From Haloferax gibbonsii ATCC 33959 (GTDB lineage: Archaea; Halobacteriota; Halobacteria; Halobacteriales; Haloferacaceae): 64,000 nucleotides of DNA. The notes beneath the pieces were generated by a model. It did no database searches. It was not told the origin of the DNA and was given only the letters and a program-made list of their open reading frames with translations. The position numbers and the translations under genes are program-made. Positions within the stretch are counted from its first letter, which is position 1. The number at the start of each line of letters is the position of its first letter. Location: the NCBI RefSeq assembly GCF_000336775.1, contig NZ_AOLJ01000028.1:184143-248142 (forward strand), in the 5' to 3' direction. Positions 24,957 to 31,887 of this stretch are shown here, in pieces.

Positions 24957-25129
24957 ACCGGCCACCCGCCGCGGCGACCGAAAAGGGAGTCGACGACGCT
25001 GACTGACCGGCCACGCGGGAGCCCGGGGGCGCGGCCCGACCCGCCGCACAGACGACCGGGCGCGCGGACACGCACACGCACCACCTGACGACCACCACAC
25101 GCGACACAGAACGAGAAGACACACACGAC

Positions 25130-26335
25130 ATGACGAACGACACGAACGGACCACTCGACGGCCTCGTCGTCCTCGAAGCCGGGTCGATGATATCCGGCCC
25201 GACCGTCGGCCGCTTCATGGCCGACTTCGGGGCGACGGTCATCAAAATCGAACACCCGGCGTTCGGCGACCACATCCGCCGGTTCGGTCCACAGAAAGAC
25301 GGCGTCGGCCTCTGGCACAAGTACCTCTCGCGGAACAAGCAGTCTATCACCCTGAACATCTCCACCGAGGAGGGCGCGGCGGTGTTCGAGGACCTCGTGA
25401 GCGAGGCCGACCTCCTCATCGAGAACTTCCGACCCGGCACGCTCGAACGCTGGGGCGTCGGCTGGGAGCGACTCTCAGATGTCAACGACGACCTCGTGAT
25501 GCTCCGGATGTCCGGCTTCGGCCAGACCGGCCCGTATTCCGAGCGCCCCGGCTTCGGGACGCTCGCGGAGGCCATGTCCGGCTTCGCCTACCTCAACGGC
25601 TTCCCCGACTCGCCCCCGCTGCTCCCGCCGACCGGTCTCGCCGACAACATCGCGGCGCTGTTTTCGACGTTCGCGGTGATGTTCGCGCTCTACCACCGCG
25701 ACGTCCACGGCGGCGGCGGCCAGTACATCGACACGAGCCTCATCGAACCCATCTTCGGCCTGCTCGGCCCGCAACCGCTCCGCTACGACCAACTCGGCGA
25801 AATCGAATCGCGGTCGGGCAACCGCTCGACCTCGTCGGCCCCGCGGAACGTCTACCGGACGGGCGACGACCGCTGGGTCGCCATCTCCGCGAGCGCGCAA
25901 CCGCTCGCGGAACGGACCTTCGACGCCATCGACCGGCCCGACCTGAAGGACGACCCGCGGTTCGAGACCAACGAGGACCGACTGGAACACGTCGACGAAC
26001 TCGACGCCATCATCCAAGGCTGGATGGACGACCACAGCCGCGAGGAGGTGCTCGCGGCGTTCGAGGAGGCCGACGCGACGCTCGCGCCGGTGTACAACGT
26101 CGAGGACATTCTCAACGACGAGCACTACGCGGCGCGCGAGGCGTTCCTGACGGTCGACGACCCGGACCTCGGCGAGGCGGTCGTGCAGAACGCCTTCCCG
26201 AAGTTCTCGGAGACGCCGGGGCGGGTCGACCACCTCGGCCCGTCGCTCGGCGAACACAACGACGCGGTCTACCGCGACCGACTCGGCTACGACGAGTCGG
26301 TGCTTTCGGACCTCGAAGCGGAGGACGTGATATGA
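25130..26335 (+). CDS. Class III (CaiB/BaiF) CoA-transferase
   Basis: 401 residues. Family features: LDGLVVLEAGSMISGPTVGRFMADFGATVIKIEHP, DLLIENFRPGTLERWGVGWERL, SGFGQTGPYSERPGFGTLAEAMSG, and PPTGLADNIAA, in which Asp172 is at the place of the catalytic Asp of formyl-CoA transferase. It moves CoA between two carboxylic acids, often from succinyl-CoA. Its stop overlaps the lyase gene (ATGA). About 60 nt of C/A-rich sequence without a TATA-like box precede the ATG, so transcription probably comes from further upstream. Confidence 0.92.
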   Translation: MTNDTNGPLDGLVVLEAGSMISGPTVGRFMADFGATVIKIEHPAFGDHIRRFGPQKDGVGLWHKYLSRNKQSITLNISTEEGAAVFEDLVSEADLLIENFRPGTLERWGVGWERLSDVNDDLVMLRMSGFGQTGPYSERPGFGTLAEAMSGFAYLNGFPDSPPLLPPTGLADNIAALFSTFAVMFALYHRDVHGGGGQYIDTSLIEPIFGLLGPQPLRYDQLGEIESRSGNRSTSSAPRNVYRTGDDRWVAISASAQPLAERTFDAIDRPDLKDDPRFETNEDRLEHVDELDAIIQGWMDDHSREEVLAAFEEADATLAPVYNVEDILNDEHYAAREAFLTVDDPDLGEAVVQNAFPKFSETPGRVDHLGPSLGEHNDAVYRDRLGYDESVLSDLEAEDVI

Positions 26336-27291
26336 GCCTCCTCGACTCGCTTCCCGAGCGCGTCCACGTCGTCGAGATGCTGCCCCGCGACGGGTTCCAG
26401 CGCCTCGACGAGTTCGTCCCGACCGACGAGAAAGTCGAGATAATCGACGCCCTCTCGGAGACGGGCGTGGACGAAATCGAGATTTCGTCGTTCACCCACC
26501 CGAAGGCCGTCCCGACTCTGCGGGACGCCGACGAGGTGGCCAAGAGAATTACCCGCCGCGACGGCGTGACCTACCGGGCGCTCGTCCCCAACCTCCGGGG
26601 CATGGAGCGCGCCGTCGAGGCCGAGGTGGACAAGGTGAACGCGCTCGTCACGGTGAGCGAGACCTACACGAGGAAAAACCAGAACCGTACCCGCGAGGAG
26701 GTGCTCGCGGAGATGGACGACATCGTCGACCTCGCCCACGACCACGGCATCGAGGTCGAAGCCGGGATGGGGACGAGCTTTTATTGCCCCTACGAGGGCG
26801 CAATCGACCCGGCGGAGACGCTCGCGGTCGTCGACAGCGTCGTCGACTCCGGCGTCGACGAGGTGACGCTGGCGACGACGATGGGCCTCGCCAACCCGGT
26901 CGAGATCACGGAGCGCTTCACCGCCGCGTTCGATGCGCACCCCGGCCTCGACATGGGCCTGCACCTCCACGACACGAACGGGATGAGCCTCGCCAACACG
27001 CTGGCCGCGATGGCCGTCGGCGTCGACCGCTTCGACGCCTCGGTCTGCGGCCTCGGCGGCGGCGTCGTCCTCCCCGGCGACATGTCCGGCGTCGGCAACA
27101 CGCCGACCGAGGACCTCGTCCAGATGCTCGAACGAATGGGCGTCGGCCACGGCGTCGACTTCGGCCGCATCGAGGCGGCCGCCCACGACGTGTCCGACCG
27201 ACTGGGCCTCGGTCTGACGAGTCACGTCCTCGCCGGCGGCACGGTCGAGGGCGTCCTCGACACCGTCGCGGCCGACCAGGAGGTGGACTGA
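26332..27291 (+). CDS. HMG-CoA lyase-like DRE-TIM metallolyase with altered active-site loop
   Basis: 319 residues. The metal and catalytic residues of the family are present: Arg19-Asp20 (MLPRDGFQ), His211 and His213 (LHLHDTNG), and SSFTHPKAVP. The family loop GLGGCPYA, whose Cys is the catalytic acid in HMG-CoA lyase, reads GLGGGVVLPGDMSG here (Gly244 in place of Cys); a Cys239 lies just before the loop. So the fold and aldol/retro-aldol chemistry are well supported, but HMG-CoA itself may not be the substrate. It sits between a CoA-transferase and a hydratase, which suggests cleavage (or formation) of a hydroxyacyl-CoA made by them. Confidence 0.87.
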   Translation: MSLLDSLPERVHVVEMLPRDGFQRLDEFVPTDEKVEIIDALSETGVDEIEISSFTHPKAVPTLRDADEVAKRITRRDGVTYRALVPNLRGMERAVEAEVDKVNALVTVSETYTRKNQNRTREEVLAEMDDIVDLAHDHGIEVEAGMGTSFYCPYEGAIDPAETLAVVDSVVDSGVDEVTLATTMGLANPVEITERFTAAFDAHPGLDMGLHLHDTNGMSLANTLAAMAVGVDRFDASVCGLGGGVVLPGDMSGVGNTPTEDLVQMLERMGVGHGVDFGRIEAAAHDVSDRLGLGLTSHVLAGGTVEGVLDTVAADQEVD

Positions 27292-27292
27292 G

Positions 27293-28606
27293 ATGTCCGG
27301 CAAGACCCTCGCGGAGAAACTGCTCTCGGCGAAGTCCGGCACCGACGCCCGCGCCGGCGACTACGTCGAAGCCGACGTGGACGTGGCGATGGCCCACGAC
27401 ATCACCGGGCCGCTCGCGTTCCGGACGTTCGACGAGGTGACGGGCGACGACGGCGAGCTGTTCGCGCCCGACCGGACCGTCTTCACCATCGACCACCACG
27501 CCCCCGCGGACGGGGTGCAGGCCGCGAACAACCACAACGCGGTCCGCGAGTTCGCGGCGAAACACGGCGCGCACCAGTTCGACGTGGGCGACGGCATCTG
27601 CCACGCCGTCCTCGTCGAGGAGGGCTTCGTCGGTCCCGGTGACCTCGTCATCGGCGCGGACTCCCACTCGACGACCTACGGCGGCATCGGCGCGTTCGGG
27701 ACCGGCGTCGGCTCGACCGACCTCGGGACCGCGCTCGCGACGGGCGAACTCTGGTTCCGCGTCCCGAAGACGCTGCGCTTCGAGGTCGACGGCGACCTCC
27801 AGGACGGCGTCTACGCGAAGGACCTCATCCTGCGTTTCATCGGCGACGTGGGCTTCGACGGCTGTACCTACATGGCCGCCGAGTACGCCGGGAGCACCAT
27901 CGAGTCGCTCCCGATTCACGAGCGCCTCGTCCTGTCGAACATGGCAATCGAGATGGGCGGCAAGACGGGCCTCGTCGCGCCCGACGAGCGGGCCGAGTCG
28001 TACCTCGAACGCCAGACCGGCAACGAAGTCGACCTCGCCGACGCGTTCGTCTCCGACGACGACGCCGACTACGAGGCGGTCCACAGCTACGACGCGGCCG
28101 CCCTCGCCCCGCAGGTCTCGAAGCCGTCGAACCCCGAGAACGCGGTCGACGTGACCGAGGTCGCGGGTACCGAGGTCGACCAGCTGTTCGTCGGCACCTG
28201 CACGAACGGCCGGTACGAGGACATCAAAATCGTCGCGGACATCCTCGCGGGCGAGACCATCGCCCCGAACGTCCGGATGGTCGTCGTCCCCGCCTCGAAG
28301 TCAGTCTACCAGCACATGCTCGGGACGGGCGTCTTCCAGACGCTCACCGACGCCGGCGCAGTCATCCAGAGCGCCGGGTGCGGCCCCTGTGCGGGCTACC
28401 ACCAGGGCGTCCTCGGTGACGGCGACGTCTGTCTCGCCACCGCGAACCGGAACTTCCCCGGCCGCGAGGGGTCGATGGAGTCGTCGGTCTACCTGTCGAG
28501 TCCGGCGACCGTCGGCGCGAGCGCGCTGTACGGCGAAATCACGGACCCCCGCGAGGTCGAGACGAAACGCTACGACGACACGGTGTTCGCGGAGGTGCTG
28601 CCATGA
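27293..28606 (+). CDS. Aconitase-superfamily hydratase, large subunit (LeuC-like)
   Basis: 437 residues, the size of the LeuC/HacA/DmdA group. Three [4Fe-4S] ligands are in place: Cys303 (GTCTNGR), Cys363 and Cys366 (SAGCGPCAG). The other landmarks are FTIDHHAPADG, VIGADSHSTTYGGIGAFGTGVGSTD and TANRNFPGREGSMESSVYLSSPATVGASAL. It starts 1 bp after the lyase gene and overlaps the small-subunit gene. Members hydrate or isomerise 2- or 3-hydroxy acids (isopropylmalate, homoaconitate, citraconate, dimethylmaleate). The catabolic setting argues against leucine synthesis. Confidence 0.9.
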   Translation: MSGKTLAEKLLSAKSGTDARAGDYVEADVDVAMAHDITGPLAFRTFDEVTGDDGELFAPDRTVFTIDHHAPADGVQAANNHNAVREFAAKHGAHQFDVGDGICHAVLVEEGFVGPGDLVIGADSHSTTYGGIGAFGTGVGSTDLGTALATGELWFRVPKTLRFEVDGDLQDGVYAKDLILRFIGDVGFDGCTYMAAEYAGSTIESLPIHERLVLSNMAIEMGGKTGLVAPDERAESYLERQTGNEVDLADAFVSDDDADYEAVHSYDAAALAPQVSKPSNPENAVDVTEVAGTEVDQLFVGTCTNGRYEDIKIVADILAGETIAPNVRMVVVPASKSVYQHMLGTGVFQTLTDAGAVIQSAGCGPCAGYHQGVLGDGDVCLATANRNFPGREGSMESSVYLSSPATVGASALYGEITDPREVETKRYDDTVFAEVLP

Positions 28607-29133
28607 CGGACGCGTTCGCCGGCGACGGCGGCCGCCCGGACCCCGCTGAACCCGGTCGCGCGTGGGTCTTCGGCGACAACATCGACACCGACCAGATAAC
28701 CCCGTCGCGCTTCATCGTCTCGTCGGACCCCGACGAACTCGCCACCCACGCCTTCGAGGACCTCAGACCCGAGTTCTCCGAGTCGGTCGAACCCGGTGAC
28801 TTCGTCGTCGCCGGCGAGAACTTCGGCAGCGGGTCGTCGCGGGAGCACTCGCCGCTGTCGCTCGTCGGCGCGGGCGTCTCGGCGGTCGTCGCGCAGTCGT
28901 TCGCGCGCATCTTCTTCCGCAACGCCATCAACCTCGGCCTGCCGGTGCTCATCTGCCCCGGCGCGGACGCCATCGAGGACGGCGACGAGATTCACGTCGA
29001 CCTCGACGCGGGCGTCGTGACGAACCACACGCGAGACGAAACGTACGAGGCGGAGGCGCTCCCCGAGTTCCTCCAGTCGCTCGTCGAACAGGGAGGGCTG
29101 AAAGCCTACACGAAGGCGAAACTCGACGGCTGA
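28603..29133 (+). CDS. Aconitase-superfamily hydratase, small subunit (LeuD-like)
   Basis: 176 residues. It has the swivel-domain signature VFGDNIDTDQITPSRFIVS, FGSGSSREHSPLSLVGAGVSAVVAQSFARIFFRNAINLGLPVL, and the substrate-loop region that varies between family members. It completes the two-subunit enzyme with the preceding gene (ATGA overlap). It is the last gene of the CoA-transferase/lyase/hydratase operon. The MFS gene downstream is convergent. Confidence 0.9.
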   Translation: MTDAFAGDGGRPDPAEPGRAWVFGDNIDTDQITPSRFIVSSDPDELATHAFEDLRPEFSESVEPGDFVVAGENFGSGSSREHSPLSLVGAGVSAVVAQSFARIFFRNAINLGLPVLICPGADAIEDGDEIHVDLDAGVVTNHTRDETYEAEALPEFLQSLVEQGGLKAYTKAKLDG

Positions 29134-29235
29134 GCGGGCACTCGGCTCACGTCACACCGCCGCCGCCGCACCGTCCGCCGACCGAACAGAGGCACCCGCG
29201 AACGCCGCTCCGATGCGGTTATCGCTTTCTGCGTT

Positions 29236-30423
29236 TCACCGCTTCCGCGCGTCCCAGTAGAGGAGGCCGGCGGCGACGACGAGACAGACCGCGAGCCCCG
29301 CGAACGCGGCGACGTAGCTCGCGTAGGTAGCGACGATGCCGACGTAGGCCGGTCCACTCGCGTTCGCGCCGAGGAACAGCGCCCGCGCGGCCCCGAGGTC
29401 GGCCCCGCGGTCGGCGTCGGGCGCGTTGTCCATGATGATGGCGTCCGCGAGGGGGAACTCCGTCTTGTAGCCGGCCGCGAGCGCGACGACGGAGACGTAG
29501 ATGAGCGGGCGCGCCTCCACGGCCGAGAGGACGGCGAGCGCCCCCGCGGCGACGAGCATCCCGACGACGGCGATTGACTCGCGGCGGAACCGGTCGCTCA
29601 GGCCGCCGGCGACGGGTTTGATGGTGATGCCGACGGCGAAGACGATGGCGAACGTCGCGCTCGCCAACTGCTGGTCGAAGCCTTTCGCCTCGATGAGGTA
29701 GGTCGGAAAGAAGTTGATGAAGCCGCCGACCATGAAGTAAAACAGCCCGAACGCGAGGAGCGTCCGGCGCTGTTCCGCGCTGGCGAAGAGGCGTCGGAGC
29801 GTGCCCGAGACGTGGAGTTCGGGCGACCCCACGGCGTACCCGTCTCTGGACCAGAGCGCGTAGAGGAGGGTGAGCCCTGCGAGGGCGACGGCGACCGGGA
29901 GGAACGGCGTCCGCCACGTGGCGTAGGTCAGCGCGAGGATGGCGAGCCCCGACGAGACGAGGCCGCCGAGGTCGGTCCCGGCGGCGTAGAGACCGAGCGC
30001 CCGGCCGCGGCGTTCGACGAACAGGTCCGACAGGAGCGCCCGCGAGGGGATGGCGAACAGCCCCTTCCCGAGTCCCGTGACGACCGCGGCGGCGACGAAG
30101 CCCGCGAGACCGCCCGCGAGGCCGAACGTGGCGAACCCGAGGACGAGGATGCCGAGTCCGGGGACGATGAGCGTCGTCCGGGTCCAGCGGTCCGAGTACT
30201 CGCCGCCGGGATACTGGGTGATGGCGTAGACGCCCTGAAACAGCGCCAGCGCGATGCCGGCGGTCGCCTCCGTTATCTGTAGCTCCTCGATGATAGTCGG
30301 CAGCAGCGGCGACAACAGAAACCGACCCGTCTGGAGGACCGCCCACGCCAGCGACACGGTGACTAACATCCGACCCGGGTAGCCCGCAAGCAAGCGCTCG
30401 TCGGATGTCGGCTGTTGGTTCAC
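29236..30423 (-). CDS. MFS transporter
   Basis: About 395 residues with 11-12 hydrophobic segments. The MFS loop 2-3 motif is recognisable (GGEYSDRWTRTTLIVPGLG), as is its repeat in the second half (GGLSDRFRRESIAVVG), and FVERRGRALGLYAAGTDLGGLVSSGLA is typical. The substrate is unknown; it could import or export a compound of the island. The start is uncertain: GTG at 30423 (VNQQPTSDERL) is used here, and ATG at 30369 would remove 18 residues of cytoplasmic tail. It is convergent with the hydratase operon and divergent from the VOC gene. Confidence 0.85.
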   Translation of the reverse strand: MNQQPTSDERLLAGYPGRMLVTVSLAWAVLQTGRFLLSPLLPTIIEELQITEATAGIALALFQGVYAITQYPGGEYSDRWTRTTLIVPGLGILVLGFATFGLAGGLAGFVAAAVVTGLGKGLFAIPSRALLSDLFVERRGRALGLYAAGTDLGGLVSSGLAILALTYATWRTPFLPVAVALAGLTLLYALWSRDGYAVGSPELHVSGTLRRLFASAEQRRTLLAFGLFYFMVGGFINFFPTYLIEAKGFDQQLASATFAIVFAVGITIKPVAGGLSDRFRRESIAVVGMLVAAGALAVLSAVEARPLIYVSVVALAAGYKTEFPLADAIIMDNAPDADRGADLGAARALFLGANASGPAYVGIVATYASYVAAFAGLAVCLVVAAGLLYWDARKR

Positions 30424-30513
30424 ACCCTCCGTACACCGACCTGCTACCAATGGGTTACGATTGCGGAACGCCGGTTCCGCTTGTCGGCGGCGCGGTTCCC
30501 CGTGACGCTGAGC

Positions 30514-30549
30514 GACTAGTAAACAAATATAAGTTTATATTGATTAGTC
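30514..30549. promoter_or_regulatory. Nested inverted repeats (GACTA...TAGTC around AATATAA-GT-TTATATT)
   Basis: The inner arms AATATAA (30526-30532) and TTATATT (30535-30541) are perfect and 2 nt apart. The outer arms GACTA (30514-30518) and TAGTC (30545-30549) are also complementary. The element is a possible operator or core promoter for the MFS gene. Confidence 0.45.
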
Positions 30550-30599
30550 TAAAGGAGATACACCGAAAGTAGAAGCACTATGTTCGTTCCTAGAACGAC

Positions 30600-30633
30600 A
30601 CAATTTTTACAAATTCTACAATTTTTAGAAATT
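30600..30633. promoter_or_regulatory. AT-rich repeated motif containing ACAAATTCTACAATTTTTA
   Basis: The 19-mer at 30609-30627 is found again, identical, at 63467-63485. ACAATTTTTA is also repeated with an 18-nt period here (30600 and 30618). It is a candidate binding site for an unknown regulator or a remnant of a dispersed element. Confidence 0.5.
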
Positions 30634-30739
30634 GCACAGTTTTAAACTCTACTGAGTTTATCTCTATCCGGTTCAGCGCCCCCCGTCCCCGATGGCCGCC
30701 GCACAAATTTTTACCACCCGCGGCCGCGACGGTCCGGGC

Positions 30740-31141
30740 ATGGACGCGACGGCAATCGACCACGTGAATCTCCGCATCCCCGCCGACGGCCTCGACGCCG
30801 CGGTCGAGTTCTACCGCGACGCGCTCGGCTTCGAAATCGAGAACCGCGACCTGTACGAGTCGGGCGAAAAACCCTTCTTCTCCGTGCGACTCACCCCAGC
30901 GAGCGTCATCCACCTCCGACCGGCCGAGAACTTCGAACCGCCGACGGAGACCGCCTTCGACCACGTCGCCATCGAGTTCGCCCACGACATCGACGAACTC
31001 CGCGGCCACCTCGACGCCGCGGGCGTCGAAATCGACCGCCAACTCGAACCTCTCGGGGCGACGGGCGTCGCGCCCGCGGTGTACGTCACCGACCCGTTCG
31101 GCTACACGCTGGAACTGAAAGCCGCGCCCGACGACGACTGA
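30740..31141 (+). CDS. VOC-family (glyoxalase/dioxygenase fold) protein
   Basis: 133 residues with the paired beta-alpha-beta-beta-beta fold: IDHVNLRIPADGLDAAVEFYRDALGFEIENR, then FDHVAIEFAHDIDELRGHLDAAGVEI and VYVTDPFGYTLELKA. Metal ligands typical of the family can be placed at His in IDHVNL, His in IHLRPAE and Glu in TLELK. Such proteins include glyoxalase I, extradiol dioxygenases and resistance proteins; the exact role is unknown. The ATG at 30740 fits a TATA-like box about 30 nt before it. An upstream in-frame ATG at 30692 overlaps this promoter and was rejected. Confidence 0.85.
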   Translation: MDATAIDHVNLRIPADGLDAAVEFYRDALGFEIENRDLYESGEKPFFSVRLTPASVIHLRPAENFEPPTETAFDHVAIEFAHDIDELRGHLDAAGVEIDRQLEPLGATGVAPAVYVTDPFGYTLELKAAPDDD

Positions 31142-31148
31142 GCCGACT

Positions 31149-31799
31149 CTACAGCACGTACTGCGCGACCGAGTCCATCACTTTCCGCTCCGCCCGGCGC
31201 AGGTGCTCCTCGGCGGTGCGCCGCGAGACGCCCATCTCGTCGGCGATGGTCGCAGTCTCGATGCCGCGCGGGAGGTCGTAGTAGCCGCCGGCGTGGGCCA
31301 GTCGCAACGCCTCGCGCTGGCGGCCGGTGAGCGCGGGCATCGCGTCGGCGGGTGCCAAAAGCGGGCCGCTCCCGCTGGCGAACGACACCGCGCGCTTGGA
31401 CTCGACGCTCACGTCGAAGCCGCTGTCCACGAGGTCGCGGAAGCACGCCGTCAGGTCGTCGGCCGAGACGGCGAGCAGGCGACAGACCTTCGCGCCGTCG
31501 CGGTATCGAAGCGGCGGGACGAGCAGTAGCCCGTGTTTCCGAACGTAGCCCTCGATGTGGTCTATCTCGTGGTCCCGGAGGCAGTCGGCGGTGACGACGA
31601 CGAGTTCGTCGCCGCGCTCGACCGACGCCGCCACGCCGACGGTGTCGTCGACGCGGTCGAGCACGTCGCTTCCGACCCCGCCGCTCACGTGGAGCATGTC
31701 GCAGTGCTCGTTGCACCACAGTTCGACGCTCGCGGCGTTGCCCGCCGTCGCCGCCGCGTAGGCGCTGTCGTCCCTGATTCGGAGGCTCGCCTCGTACAT
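31149..31799 (-). CDS. HTH_10 (bacterio-opsin activator-like) transcriptional regulator
   Basis: 216 residues. The C-terminal ~55 residues are the HTH_10 domain ([52 protein letters not shown]). The N-terminal part is the sensory region typical of haloarchaeal Bat-like proteins ([35 protein letters not shown]...), with several Cys and His that could bind metal or ligand. It is divergent from hutU over an 88-bp region carrying a perfect 7-bp-arm palindrome, so it is the likely regulator of the hut operon. Confidence 0.9.
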   Translation of the reverse strand: MYEASLRIRDDSAYAAATAGNAASVELWCNEHCDMLHVSGGVGSDVLDRVDDTVGVAASVERGDELVVVTADCLRDHEIDHIEGYVRKHGLLLVPPLRYRDGAKVCRLLAVSADDLTACFRDLVDSGFDVSVESKRAVSFASGSGPLLAPADAMPALTGRQREALRLAHAGGYYDLPRGIETATIADEMGVSRRTAEEHLRRAERKVMDSVAQYVL

Positions 31800-31831
31800 A
31801 CGCGGACCGTACTCTCGGCGTGAATATATAA

Positions 31832-31848
31832 ACCATGCACCGCATGGT
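31832..31848. promoter_or_regulatory. Palindrome ACCATGC-ACC-GCATGGT in the hutU / regulator promoter region
   Basis: Perfect 7-bp arms directly after the TATA-like TGAATATATAAA (31821-31832) and 40 nt before the hutU ATG. The TATA-like core is symmetric and could serve both divergent genes. This is a good operator candidate for the HTH_10 protein. Confidence 0.6.
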
Positions 31849-31887
31849 GGGGGAATCGCTACCCGTCTCGCGCCCGAAGTCTGTGGT

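Larger units (their letters stand above)
30424..30739. other. 316-bp AT-rich divergent promoter region
   Basis: It separates the MFS gene (minus) from the VOC gene (plus). It contains an interrupted palindrome at 30514-30549 and two ACAATTTTTA repeats at 30600-30609 and 30618-30627. A TATA-like AAATTTTTACC at about 30704-30714 fits the VOC start at 30740. There is no credible coding sequence. The base composition is far below the window average, as at 10590-11060 on the other side of the island. Confidence 0.65.

Noticed and set aside
27293-29133. Leucine biosynthesis genes leuC and leuD
   Set aside because: The subunits belong to the family, but they sit in a catabolic operon with a CoA-transferase and a lyase and no leuA or leuB. 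A leu gene symbol would overstate the evidence.
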